Shown one piece after another: positions 11,663 to 23,220 of a stretch of 64,000 nucleotides of DNA (within the stretch, counting starts at the first letter, position 1; the number at the start of each line of letters is the position of its first letter). Below the pieces are notes generated by a model. That model had not been told where the DNA came from. It worked only from the letters and a program-made list of their open reading frames with translations, and searched no databases. Location: positions 1-64,000 of the forward strand of contig JAAVTG010000629.1 of the NCBI GenBank assembly GCA_011947345.1, given 5' to 3'. The translations under genes were made by a program, and so were the position numbers. This stretch comes from Phytophthora quininea (Eukaryota; Oomycota; Peronosporomycetes; Peronosporales; Peronosporaceae).

Positions 11663-11948
11663 ATGCCTGGCCGCGGAAAGGGTCCCAGACGTCATCGGCG
11701 CGTGCTGCGCGATAATATCCACGGCATCTCAAGAAATGATATCCGCAGACTTGCGCCGTGCCGGAGTCATTCGAATGTCGGAGTTGGTGATTGAAGAGAC
11801 CCATGCAGTGCTCAGGGTCTTCGTTGGCAACCTCGTGCGCGATGCTGTCGTCTACACACAACACGCCAACCGTAAAACCGTCACTACAATGGATGTTGTC
11901 TACGCGCTGAAGCACCAAGGCCGCACCCTGTACGGGTTTGGCTCGTGA
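11663..11948 (+). pseudogene. divergent histone H4 with short N-tail, one frameshift
   Basis: Histone H4-like. The ATG at 11663 reads [19 protein letters not shown] and runs to IRRLA; after a two-base loss near 11752 the next frame continues [19 protein letters not shown], then [37 protein letters not shown] and TGA at 11948. The full histone fold is covered. Compared with canonical H4, the tail lacks about nine residues, including those around Lys8, Lys12 and Lys16; only the first GRGK block (Lys5 equivalent) remains. The core carries many substitutions that are unusual for this nearly invariant protein. It is either a decaying gene or a variant H4 with one sequence error. No neighbouring histone genes are seen. 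A core H4 would package nucleosomal DNA with H3. Confidence 0.85.
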
Positions 11949-12054
11949 GCGTCTACCGTTTTGCCGACGCAGTAGTACATCGACGGAAGCACGGTGGTCA
12001 GCAGTGTCAGCAGAAGTAGTGAGAACAAGGGCCTCAGCCTTCTACCTCGATTAA

Positions 12055-12096
<42 letters not shown>

Positions 12097-12406
12097 GCCG
12101 TTTGGTACAGAACACTTCAGCCGTACACTTCCAGCTTCAGCTGAGCTCGTGTGCACATGACCCTGCAAGCATGACACAACACCGCAACGCTGTGTCTAGC
12201 GCGTGCTTCTGCTAGAGAACCCAACTAGTGAGGTACATACAAGATATACATATACTATTATATATACAAGATGGCACAATCTCTTCCTTACGAACTGTGA
12301 CATCCCCCAGGCCTCACAGGCCCGGGCTAGCAGTCTGATTAGACAGGGAAACTTGAGACATAAGTGTTGTGCAAGTGCAAGTGTCATCTTTCTGACGGCG
12401 GGACGA
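11949..12406. other. intergenic with AT microsatellite
   Basis: Contains the (AT)n tract at 12059-12094 and otherwise no coding signal. Confidence 0.6.
12059..12094. repeat. (AT)18 microsatellite
   Basis: Uninterrupted alternating AT dinucleotides, 36 bp. Confidence 0.98.
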
Positions 12407-13501
12407 ATGGACAGTGAGAGCTCTGAAGACGAGGAGCTCGCGCTTATCGCGCTTGTCAGTGACAGCAACTCGCGCTCGCGCTCAAACCAATTCAATTTTG
12501 ACAAGCACACTACTGCTTCAGTGTGGAAATCCAAGTTTCGCTTCGAAAAAGACGACATCGTGGCACTTATCGTGCATTTCCACCTTTCTGATCCATTTCC
12601 ATCAAAGCAGCGCTACCGAGTTTCCGCTCTCGAGGCTCTATGCACTTTTCTGCGTAGGATGGCGTATCCAGCTGGTCTGGATGATCTTAAAGACCTGTTT
12701 GGACGTGAACGTGAGGCGATATCATCGATTTCGAACGCCGCGCTAGACCATCTCTACCAAGAATTCTCACATCTATTGATGTTTGACACATAACGGCTAA
12801 CAGAAAGCACTCTCCGTGCCTACGCTAGAGCTGTCTTCGTAAAGGGAGCACCTCTCCGTACATGCGTGGGATTTATTGACGGTACAGTTCGTGGCATGTG
12901 CCGGCCGCTGCAACACCAGAAATACGGTAACAACGGGCACAAGGTACGCCTTTAAATTGCCAAAATTACACTACGTCTAAATGCTAACTAAGTTTTATCG
13001 ATGCTGTGATTCTGAAGAGAAAACATGCGCTGAAATATCAATCCGTTATCGCTCCTGATGGAATTATCATCCGTCTGAGTGGACCCTACGCTGGAACCTG
13101 CCACGACGCTTTTATTCTTCAGCAAAGTGGCCTTCTAGAGGCTGCGTGTGAGCATCTCAAGTTTGATGGGAAACATTACGTCTTTTACGGCGATCCCGCG
13201 TATGGTCAACAAGATCATATTATCGCACCTTTTGAAGGTGCGTCTCTTACAGACGACGAGCAAGAATTCAACAAGCGGATGAGTGAGGTCCGCGTTAGCG
13301 TGGAGTGGGGATTCGACAAGATAGTGCGTTACTGGGCATTTATTGACTTCGCTAAGAACCAAAAGCTGCGCTTGCAGAGACTAGGAAAATGTATGCCATG
13401 GCAGCGTTTTTCTCCAACGTTCATACGTGTGTGTACGGAAGCCAAAGGTCAGAGTTTTTCGTGTGACTCCTCCAAGTCTAGGTGAATACCTGCATCACTG
13501 A
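12407..13501 (+). pseudogene. PIF/Harbinger transposase (DDE_4), decayed
   Basis: Cut-and-paste transposase of the PIF/Harbinger superfamily. The start at 12407 follows MDSESSEDEELALIAL. The N-terminal helix-rich part includes RVSALEALCTFLRRMAYPAGL. Catalytic region: GFIDGTVRGMCRPLQHQKYG (first Asp), a 74-bp intron at 12944-13017, then YQSVIAPDGIIIRLSGPYAG, YGDPAYGQQ (second Asp) and VRVSVEWGFDKI (Glu). Lesions: TAA at 12791-12793 before the first Asp; frame changes near 13388 and 13458, beyond which GKMYAMAAFFSNVHTCVYGS and VTPPSLGEYLHH to TGA at 13501 can be read. It is tail-to-tail with a Myb/SANT gene, the usual two-gene layout of the superfamily. Terminal repeats were not found. Confidence 0.9.
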
Positions 13502-13526
13502 TAATGCAAAGTAAAACAAAAAGGTT

Positions 13527-14380
13527 TTATTCTGTCGGCAATTTTGCGTTCGTTATCGTCTCAATGAGTCTAGTCATCGTGTGCATCTGAGAGGCCATCA
13601 TTGCTGTGAATTTGTCGTCGCGGTCTCTGTCCTGCTCTTGCCTTTCGCGATCTTGGTCCAAGCGACGTTCCTCTAGCTCAAGGCGTCGTTCTTCCAACGC
13701 TAGCTGTTGCTGCCGTTCCTCCGCCCGGCTTCTCCGCTCTTCAACTTTCCCTTCAAGATAGTCCGAAATGCGCTCTGTGTGGGAGCGTTTTGAGGGTGTG
13801 GTGGATGCCTGTTGCTCGTCATGTGGACTGCTGGACCTAGAGCGGCGCAATCCTTCCATAGCATCTCTCACGACTTCGGCCGTTGCCGCCTCACGCATCT
13901 CTGCATCACGCTTCTCATTATCACTCTTATCAAATTTTTCCTGTACATGAGCATTAAACTATTCACGAAGTTATTAGAAGACTGCATATTTCTTAGGACC
14001 GCCCACTGAAAGTACTTACCAGTTCTATAAGATCCGTCAGCAGTTGTTCACGCTCAGTGTTCTTCCGTTGTCCCCGACGCACGAAGAGACTCCATCTCTT
14101 CGCGGCGAAATGCGTCATGCAACGCTGAGAATCGGCGCCGACATGCTTTTCCGTCCGCTGTGCACGCTGGTAAAGCTGCCTTGACGCCACTTGCAACGTG
14201 CTCCCACGCAGCTTGCGTCTCACCATGACCTGCCGACCATGGCGTATGCTTGACGACCTCCTTTAGAAGAAGAACATCACTGGATGGAAGAAAGCGAAAA
14301 GCTTTCCTCCGCTTCGCCTTGGCCACGATTGCGCTGCCTGCACCGACGTCTTCGTTAGCGCAGCTGTCCTCCCTTGGCAT
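13527..14380 (-). pseudogene. Myb/SANT-like Harbinger accessory protein
   Basis: Two exons (14380-14021 and 13940-13527) flank an 80-bp intron at 13941-14020 (GTAAGT donor, TACAG acceptor). Exon 1 encodes a trihelix/Myb-like domain: KAFRFLPSSDVLLLKEVV, then AAWEHVASGVKAALP and DGKACRRRFSALHDAFRREE. Exon 2 encodes a Glu/Arg-rich coiled coil (EERRLELEERRLDQDRERQE) and ends TRLIETITNAKLPTE. The frame breaks near 14055, between SLRASGTTEEH and EREQLLTDLIEL, by loss of about two bases. In Harbinger elements the Myb-like partner binds element ends and helps import the transposase. Its tail-to-tail position 26 bp from the transposase end fits this role. Confidence 0.8.
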
Positions 14381-14581
14381 TGCAATTTACAAACTCACTG
14401 TGGCCACTTATTTGTTGTAACTCGTCGTCACAGTGAGCACGCATCTAACGTACTTTTCCTAGAGCTAAAACAACTGTGATGACCAAACCCTACCGATGAG
14501 AATGCTCACAGTTCCTTTTCACAGTCTTGTTACCATAGCACAACCTCTCTATTGGACAATTATTAGATGACACTGAGCTTG
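14381..14581. other. short spacer between Harbinger pair and Fanzor-like remnant
   Basis: No gene. It should contain one Harbinger terminus, but no inverted-repeat partner was recognised at 12.2-12.4 kb. Confidence 0.4.
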
Positions 14582-14692
14582 GGAGTTCTAGCAACTACAA
14601 ATCTAGCTACTGTCCGTAGACGCTTTCTCGTCGGTACGTAAGCCTCCCCGACTTAGGCTGCGTGGGCTAGGACAGTTTTCTCAGGTTCTTAA
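14582..14692 (-). repeat. conserved 3' flank of Fanzor/TnpB-like remnant (copy 1)
   Basis: Non-coding segment directly downstream of the minus-strand remnant, homologous to 27884-28029 next to the second remnant. Shared blocks are GGAGTTCTAGC, TCTAGCTAC and TCCCCGAC-TAGGCTGCG. Similarity stops sharply at GGAGTTCTAGC in both, which suggests the element end. By analogy with TnpB/Fanzor loci this could hold the right end and guide-RNA (omega/fRNA) sequence; that function is inference. Confidence 0.55.
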
Positions 14693-15037
14693 TCAAGATG
14701 TACTCTTGGTGACAATGGCATCGCGGTCGAGGGCGGCGTGGCAGATTGTACTACCGCCCAAATTATGTCGGGCCACTCCGCAACGTGAACACGTTTTTGA
14801 CGTGTATTCCTCTTCAAAATCAAAGATTTTACCGCCGACATGCTCCAACTTACAGCGCAGGAGTATTTTGAAGTGAATTGCGGCTGAGATAGCAAGTAGA
14901 GCTTTTAATTTCCTACGTTTTGCCACCGACCATGACAAATTCAGCAGGAAGAGTTCCTGGCGGAGGCATTGCGTCTGAATCCACACCAGTTTCGTATCTA
15001 TGAGCCATCTCCGACATCTGGAAAAAGGCAGTAGCAC
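14690..15037 (-). pseudogene. TnpB/Fanzor-like nuclease, C-terminal remnant (copy 1)
   Basis: C-terminal piece of a TnpB/Fanzor-family protein (RNA-guided nucleases related to Cas12). Seen: KRRKLKALLAISAAIHFKIL, then HVGGKIFDFEEEYTSKTCSRCGVARHNLGGSTI. The first CxxC zinc-ribbon pair and the helix before it are present. The second CxxC half is damaged: a short deletion removes YRCSF, and the final catalytic-Asp motif survives only as LDRDAI before the frame is lost. Everything N-terminal is missing, so it is inactive. Family knowledge: the terminal DRD-type Asp is the third RuvC carboxylate. It sits between a Harbinger pair and gene-poor DNA. Confidence 0.8.
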
Positions 15038-17859
15038 TACAACGTAGTATAACGCAAGCCAGCTTGATAAGTTTGGTGTAGGTCCCCGATCCTTCTCGTC
15101 ACGCGGCAGGTCGTGAAGTGAACCTAGTGTCGTTGACGATTTCTGAGGTGGTGTCTCTAGACGTTGATGACGATATCGAGAATAGCAAGCTGAAAGTTTT
15201 GAGCGTCGATTTTATTAATTCGCCTCTGAACGGTCCTACACGCGTCCTTGGTGCTCATGGTGAGGCAGCCTGGGTCGAACACTTTTGAGAAATTTTATCC
15301 GCCAGGATCGATGGGGCAGGCCTTGATCATCGCCAAGTGCTCAAAGCGTCGGTGACGGGTGATACTAAGGTAGCAATCGTCTTCACGAAGGCGTTGCAAG
15401 CGCACAGAATACCCGACGGGAGGCATGTATCCGCGGACTGCAAAGCCGTCGGTGTCGCCGAAGCCGAAAACCCTGTGGAGAAAGTGCACTGCATTTTATC
15501 CACCGCTCTGAACGATGAATGCCCGACTGGCTAACATCAAGCGCGCCGTTTAGTAACATACAGCACCTTAAGAAGTCTTTCTCGATTGCCATTAGATAGA
15601 GAGGCGTCGTACTAATGTAAATCTGCTGCCATGATCGCTACTGTTCCAGGACCATCCGTATGTAATGTTCTCAGAGCAGATCGTCTATCTACAAGCTGTG
15701 GCTTTCAAGGGCTTGCAAGCTTCTCTCATTGCTACCTCCAACGGTAGCTGCTGATGGACAGACTTATCTCAACCATCTGCATGTTCACCAGTTGAAGTTG
15801 AAGGTCACCAAGGACTTCGCTCTCGATAAGGTCTCCGTTTCCGGGTTGAGCTGCTCCGCTAGTTTTCTCATTCTGCATTTTGCCCAATACAGTCTACTTC
15901 GTCTGAAACCTGTGCTCAACCGTTTTACCGTACGTAGTTTAGAATGCTAGTGTAGGCGTTTTAGAGATACAGAAAATGTCCTAAATTGCCACCAAGAGCG
16001 AAGACATCGCGGTGACCAAGTGCTGTGTGTGAATTCGTGCGAGCATACGTAAGAAACCATCCTTGCTTTTATTTTGAGGAGCTACACTCCGAACTATAAA
16101 CTGTCTACAAAAACGCCACCAATCTCTCGGATTCGACAATTTGTCGTTGTCTTCTCTTCGATCTAAGGCTGACGAGGAACGTGCTGATGAAGCGTGCGTG
16201 GGAGAGTGTGCCCAGAGAACGTCATGAATATGTGAGGCGACTGAAGTGACCAGGCTGGGAAACGAAAGTATCCGCCCCAAACAGCCAGCTTCACAGACGA
16301 CCAGAGCGACAGAACGTGTCGGAAGAAGGGGAGTTACTCCAGATATCTGAAGGTATGTGCTCATTATCAAGCCTATCAAGCCGCTCGCCAAGCTGTTGCC
16401 ACCAATTCGCAGACGAAGGAGGTACGACCGTCGGATATCCAACAGAGTGATGTCAACACTTCGCACTACACTGATAGTATTAGGCCTCTCTGTCTTTTTA
16501 CCGCTACTTTGGAGATACCTTCGCAGGACTGCTACACCTAAAATTGATTTTCTTACCATTACGATGGGGAGGTTTAATTCGAGGTTTGTTTAATAGGATA
16601 TACAAAGCACACGTCCAATCATTCAGTCTTTTGACGGTTAAAGAACACACCAAACGCCGCCAACGAGTTCGCACCTTGTGCTCCCAAGACAAGTATACCG
16701 TGTGGCACCGCGCAACACTCCAGAAGATTAAGAGCTTTGTGATTGGATGTGAATAACTAGTTTTGGCTAAGGCGCCATCATTTTATCGAAACACTTAGAG
16801 ACATACCGACAATTTTTCAAAACTCTGAACTTGCCACCTCCTACATATCAAGTAATATAAGTTAGATGGACGCTAGCTGCACAGCACAACCTAGCCGAAT
16901 ATGTTCGACACCATGGCATGATGTATTGACATAGTTTAACGATGCCTCATATCTATTTTGGTGTTCGACCCACTACGAAAAATGGCCTGGTTGAGTTAGG
17001 CAATCGTTGCTAAAAACTATGAAATGCACGCGGTTAGGCTAAAATGATTTAGAAAAAGAATAGAATTTGAAAGCAAAGGTCTGACAACCCCTACTTTGCG
17101 ACCAGACCAGTGACTGATAGCTAATCAGCATATTGCACGCAGAGCGGCAAATGACTTTGCGGCGCGCAAGCTTAACGTAGTTGCTCATTTGAACTGGAAG
17201 AATATAGACGAATACCACTTCCATGTGCCCTGGTGCTAAGTTGGAGCGTCACTAGAGACGAGCTAAGAGGTACATAGAAGCGCTAGTTGCTGCCCATTTA
17301 GAAAGCATATGCGGGTGGTAGTGTTTTGATTTTTGTAGGTTCCAAATAAAACGGCCAATTCAAAATGAAACTTGCCCCATCCGCTCGGCTCTGCGTCGGT
17401 GTATTTAACGGCATGGCAGGTACAGAGACCTGGACGCGATTCGCATGCGATCATGTCAACTTGCCGAAGGACCGCGCCGGCAATCAGGTGCCTGTCAGAT
17501 ATTTTCTACAGCAAGTCTATAGAATCTCTTTTGCGTTGACTAAATTTTAAAGTGGTTGGCATCAATGTAGGTATTGTGGAGTTCACTCCGTAAGAAGCTA
17601 CATGAATCACCAACCACCGCGGCTCACCGACTCCAACTTCTCAACGTTCTCGTCTGGACAAGTGTGACACGATGTGAAACTGGATATTTTTCTATGGGAT
17701 GCGTTAGGCGCATAATGACGACACGTGATTGGATAGTTTGAATATTTGAACGAGCAGTTACAAGTGCGTACAAGTGGGAGTAGGCTTGGGCGCAGCTGCG
17801 CTGGACGCGGGAGGTCTACCAAGGAGATGTCTATAGGCTGGGAAGTGCGCGCAAGGGTG
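15038..17859. other. long gene-poor stretch
   Basis: Only short frames on both strands, none with recognised domains. The plus strand at 15295-15534 has a 65-codon frame containing VAIVFTKALQAHR, faintly like the end of a Copia polyprotein, but too little to call. Confidence 0.45.
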
Positions 17860-19330
17860 ATACGAATACACCCTTGGACACGAATTTGCACTCAGTCCTG
17901 GCCACCTTCACAGTGAAGACAGGTCGCCTCATCGAAGAGGTCAAATCGCCGCACGGAACGTATCCGTGTGTGCGACCTGTCCCTGCCTTGGTCGCAGAAT
18001 TCACTGCAGCGATAAAGACTCCGCCGCACCCGCAGTGAACATCAGGCCACCCTTGCCCGCACATTGTGTCCAAGATGTTCACATACAAGTTCTAAGACTA
18101 TGCCGACACGAGTGCGTCCAATGTGACGATGACTCTTGGACGCACATCTGGAGTTGTGATGATTCTTGGACGCGCAATTGCGTTCCATACGTCGACATAC
18201 GAATCCTAAGTCTACTGTACACCAAGTGCGCCCAAGGTCCATGATGGCATATTCGTCCAGGTATGGAATTGACCATTGGCCGCACATGCCGTTATGTGGA
18301 GTTCATTATGTGTGTCGACTACTATGGAGTGCACATGCGTCCAAGCCCAACCCGCGTCCAAGCCTCAAGTGACCTGAGCCTTGGACGCACATTTGTTCCT
18401 AAGAAGCCAGTTTGTGTGGAATGATTGCGCCAAGTTGAGCTTCGGGCAAGGATCCAGTGGAAGTGTCGAGTCGACAGGTTCCCCACCATACTAAGATCAA
18501 GATGTCTGTATAAGACTGATTTGTACCCAGAATCCTGGACACGTAGGACGCCAGAGAAGACTTAGATAAAAACAAACAGAGAGTTCGATTTGCCTTGAAA
18601 CCCCGAAGTGGTCTTCGAAGCAGGTTTCCTGATAGACTGCGTGCAGGCTTGAAGGACAAGACGGCCCCAGCGTCGCCGGAGCTCCCCACCCGTCAAAGTC
18701 AAGTCAAGTTGGGTAGGGGATCTTAGGTTCGCGCCGAGGGTTCCCCATTCCGTATCCCAGTTGGGCCGTCTTCTCCGTGGGCGATCACCCATTTCATATT
18801 CCTCCTCCCAAGTGCGCGCCAGCACTTAGCGTACAAAGGCAAACCGGAATCGGAACTGCGTTCAAGGATCAAGAGAGGCCTAGGTTGGCCAGAGTACTCT
18901 CAAGCTCCGGAAGGTTACAAGTGTGAAGGCCAGTGGGCCAAGTGTATTCCCTCGTGAGAGGGTGGTGCGCGTTTGTCAAGGAGTGTCCAAGGTGACCCGA
19001 GTGTCTTGGACGCATATTCCTGAATCTACTCGGCTATAGACCCCCGTCCAAGGGTCTCAAAGAATAAGAGACGGCTGCATATTTGTGCGTTTGCACATCG
19101 GACTCTTTTGTATTGTTGGTTCTACGTGGAGGAGTTTCTCCTCAGTCAAGGCCCACCTCGCCACCTTCGCCGCAGAAGTGCGTCCAAGGGTGGCCGAGCC
19201 CCCAACCAAGTTCTCCAAGTCCGACCACTGGACCAAGGCTGCCTGGTGGTAAATCCGGTCCGCCAGATCTAGCGATCGAACCCACAGGGATTGCCACAAG
19301 GTCACACGCCAAAGGACCCTTGGACGCAGA
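17860..19330. repeat. dispersed TGCGTCCAAG / CTTGGACGCA motif field
   Basis: Ten-base motif in both orientations at irregular spacing: exact at 18134-18143, 18337-18346, 18380-18389, 19005-19014, 19179-19188 and 19319-19328. One- to two-base variants lie near 17871, 18174, 18229, 18353, 18983 and 19045. Chance would give far fewer in 1.5 kb. No protein reading explains it. It may be a degraded non-coding tandem array or a binding-site cluster. Confidence 0.6.
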
Positions 19331-22300
19331 ATGGTGACTACTGATCTGCGCCCAACCTTCCTTCTCGAGTTCGTTCAAGGTTCTTCTGGGCTACGAGCTT
19401 CACCGTCCGCGGTGCCGCTATACAAACACCTCCTGGGCGAAAAGTTTCATCGGCCTTCGCCACAAGTGCAGTACCATCCCTCCTATTGTCACCATGCTAC
19501 AGCCAAGCCACCGAACAGTTTCATCTCGCTGTGCGTTATTTTGCACACCGCCGTATTCAGGTTGCTCAGAGACTTGCTGCTCCCAAATGGGGCCACTCTC
19601 ATTATGAACATCAATAGTCGCGAAATTCAAATCCTTGAACAGTTGAGAGGAACTCAATCGTTGCCTACGCTGCTATTTCTTCTGTATGTGAGGATTAGCT
19701 GACTGTACAACATTTGCGGCGTTCCAGCGATCCTGGAGCTGAGTGCTGCTGATTCGATGGAACCGGTCGGTGTCCAAGGAAGTACACAGTTCCGATTCTT
19801 CCTTCGCCTTCGGAGATACTACTGGACGAATCTACTTGGTTACTATGACCCTCAATAAATTTCCTGTCGGCGCGACTTTGGCAGCATAATGGAACAACTC
19901 CAGGGTCACTCGAAACCCTCCATCTTCACCGACACTGGATGCTTTTGCGCTCTACTCAATATCCTGCCGGTCCATACAGAATGATTCTTGCTTCGTCAGC
20001 ACAATGCGTCCGCGACCATCTGCCCCCTCCCCCCTCCATACTGGCGGAACCTCAACCGAGCTATTTTCGGACGACAGGGCCTCTCAGCCAGGACTCTCAC
20101 GGCCACGATCAGATGTTTGTTTGGGGCTCACATGAGCGCACTTTCCCGCCGACATTGTGCCCTAGAGATTGATATTTACAAACTCCGGCAGATCCTGACA
20201 GTCCTCATCAACAAAGGTTTTCTCTAGTCTGATACGATTCCTCTACGTCCGAAGCCGTGCACCTTCACTTGGATCCGGAAACGGTAACAAGCACTCGTTT
20301 AGATGCATCGTATACTTAGCACAGAAAAACCAAACCCGCGATCGCCAAACGTCTCAGCCAGGGGCTTACCAATACCAATGTTGTCGTCGACAAGACCTCG
20401 TTGATTTGATAACCACTGACAGTATCCTGGGTCAGTTGCATACACCTCTTGAATGGTTTTCGACTTGAGCTTGCCAAACGTTAATGTATTGCGCGTTCTA
20501 CTTGAAATTTCCGTGGTCGATTGGTTGAATCAACGGGGCCAAATCGCCAGGCAATCGCGCGAAAATCGATCTAACTATACTCTCATTAAGTACGAAATAG
20601 GACTTACCATGGAACGTGACGGTACTACTCGGTCGATTTAAAAATGACTTGAGCATTGTATGTGGCGATTCCGCCTATGATCGTGAACCGGCCCAGATTG
20701 GAAAACTTGGACAGAATTGACAATACGCATTGTGATGCATATCTGTATATGCAGCTTGATTCTTAAAAGGTATATTAAATTAGCGAAAGGAGTTTGGTGA
20801 AGAGTTTACAGAAATCATCGTGGTTGTCGTGCCGGAGGTAGTACAGCCAAAGAATACAATACTCTCCGCAATGCCCCAGCGTTCATATTGAACGAGAAAT
20901 GGGGCCTGCTTGTAATCATCAGGGATCGCTAATGGTGGGGGCAGCTGCAGAGGATGATGTTGCAATCGGCACAAAATCGCCAAGGTATGACAGTCACCAA
21001 CAACAATCCTCCAGAACCAAGGTCGTCAAAAGTTGACCTACGCAGGGGATGGATACCGCGATTCGGCCCTTCCGGGACAGCGCTCGACGAGTACCCAGCT
21101 ACAAGCAACCTTGGCCAGAGGCCTGCCTGAGCTCGGTAGCCTCTCTCTTCCTTCAATCGAGTCCCCGCTCAAAAAGTGGAGGAGTACATGTCATTATGCT
21201 TAGGCGCAATTAAAGTGCAGCGTCCTATCTGGAGCCACCGGTAAGGAGTATAGATTCTTCGAGACCTCCTCTTCGCGAAGAACGAGACACTTGCCTAACC
21301 CGGGCCGACTTTTTCGTTTTTGCGCTACCAGTACGTCAATACCCTCCGAGCTATGTTCCTTGGGGATCAATGGCACCCATAATCCAGGTCTGCGAAGGAG
21401 ACTTACTTGAAAGTGTTCCCTGTATGCTGGATTAGGAAAATCATGCTCTGAAAAATCTGTTGTCCAAAGGTCACTTCCTAGATGGTTTCTTATAACTCCT
21501 ATACATATATGCAATGATATGAAGCTGTTACGACGACAGGCAGTCGGTCCCTATGGCAACTCTTCGTTGAGATCTTCCCCGAGCTACCTCTCGTTGAGTT
21601 CTCCCTCGTTGAGTAGAGTCTCAGCGATCCTGGATTTGGTGATAAACCCGCGATAACTGCGACGCGATCTCGACAGATGTCACATCCTTGTCCAGCGTCC
21701 TAATTTCGTATTTCCCTTCACCACAAAAGGGCGAAAGCTACGAGTTCTGATCAATCAAGAAGTATAGGACGAAGCTTTGACTGAAAAGATGGCAAACCTC
21801 TACGCAGAATCCATGGATAAGAACCTGTGCTCTTGGGATTCTGGTTACAAATTAGGCTTCTGCGCTTGTCTTGATTTGAGTATGTGTAGAGTTTGTTGAC
21901 TCGACACTTTTACAGGGTTCTTTCCCAGGTTCAACTTGTAGTGTAATCACCAGCACCAAAAACAGATCATCATCCTGGGCTGTGAGTACGATAACGTTAT
22001 GAAGAACCTGATTAATAAGGCCGAGAAGCCTGTACGTCAATTCAAGGGTAAAGCAGAAGGTAAAGTACGAACGTATTTCTCGAATCAATCGATACACAGC
22101 TTACCTCTGCGAAAAAACGCCCCAGGCATAGCTCAGTTGACGCACGCGCCTTAAGATCCCCTACCCGACTTGACACACTCCAACGACACCTCGGGGCGTC
22201 TTGTCCTACACGCTTGCACACACACGCACTCTCAAAAAACCGCTTCCAAAACCACTTGTGGGCTTCTTGGCAGATTGAACTCTCTGTTCGTTTCTATCTA

Positions 22301-22360
22301 AGACTCTTTCTCTCTCCTCTCTAGCACACTTAAGTTCAGGACGCACTTGATACCCTGAAC
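19331..22360. other. gene-poor stretch, no supported gene
   Basis: Frames up to about 120 codons occur (19331-19702 plus, 21200-21514 minus) but none carries recognisable motifs. The AT content and scattered stops suggest old repeat DNA; no retrotransposon domain could be established. Confidence 0.45.
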
Positions 22361-22760
22361 GCACTTTCATCCCGAACGCCGGTCCTTGAACGCACACTCG
22401 ATACATCCGAATAGTGAAACCCATAGTAGTATAATGCGTCCAAGAATTATCGTCTTGGGCTCATCTGCGCACAGGATCTTCGACTGCATTCAGGACGTCA
22501 AAATCTGCAGTCAATATGCATGATCTGCGTTCAGGATAACTTGGACTGCATTCGGGATAACTTCAGTGGGGACGCATTCTGGGAGCATGCCTGATACCTG
22601 CTAAGGGTGCTGCAGGGCCTTTGTTACTGGCCAAGGCAAGGGCGGGTCTTCGGGCAGATACGTTCTGCACTGAGATTTACACCTTAAGAGGTAACCCACA
22701 TTCAGGACGAGGGGCGGCCGAGACTGAGTGCTTATCTGCGTCCAAGGAGATTTTGCATCC
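22361..22760. repeat. second field of TGCGT(C/T)CAAG/TGCGTTCAGGA motifs
   Basis: Exact TGCGTCCAAG at 22435-22444 and 22737-22746 and CTTGAACGCA at 22384-22393. It also has related forms based on TGCGTTCAGGA/TGCATTCGGGA between 22335 and 22570. It extends the motif field of 17.9-19.3 kb. Confidence 0.55.
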
Positions 22761-22879
22761 TTGCACGCGCTTCTCGTAGCTGAAGTCCCTCCTTGGTAGG
22801 GCACCCGCACCCAGCGCAGCTGCATTTAAACAGGCTCCCACGATACGCATGCGTCGTTTCTCACTCGAGATTTTCATTC

Positions 22880-23220
22880 ACGAATCAGCGTCCGGTTTTT
22901 GAGTTTAGTATACTCCACATAGAAAAATCCGCTTTCACATCGTGCCAACTCTGTGCCAAAGCAGCTGTGGGCCGCAGGTAGTAGACACTCTGAGAGCGTG
23001 TAGGTGTAGGCGTGAGAGTTCTGGTTGCCTTTCAAAACGGCCAACGTCGTCGTGCCATTCGCCCAGAAGCCATCCCACACCGTGCCAGACGCATCGTCGT
23101 TTTACCGACTGAAGCACACATTGGGGTCGTTCTCGAGTCACCTCCACTAGCTCTTAACCTGGTTTGGGCCGTCGAAATAGAGGATTTCAGAAGGACCGAA
23201 AATCGTAAAAAAAAGTAGCC
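22880..23220 (-). pseudogene. Tc1/mariner-like transposase fragment
   Basis: Reading the minus strand in sequential frames gives FDGPNQVKS near 23190, then NDPNVCFSR, DDASGTVWDGFWANGTTTLA and VLKGNQNSHAYTYTLSECLLP near 23000. The order DGP...VWG-F-x-x-G-T-T-x-L-A-x-L-x-GNQNS...LLP is the central block of Tc1/mariner DDE_3 transposases. Two in-frame stops and at least one frameshift show decay. The first catalytic Asp region and the final D/E are not recovered. Confidence 0.65.

Noticed and set aside
15295..15534. VFTKAL-like peptide suggesting a Copia RNase H/end region
   Set aside because: Too short and isolated; no flanking polyprotein motifs or LTRs.
22125..22170. tRNA-like GGCATAGCTCAGTTGA...CTTAAGATCC
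   Set aside because: It resembles the D-arm and anticodon arm of a tRNA, but the D-loop is shortened and no T-arm/B box follows; at best a fragment.
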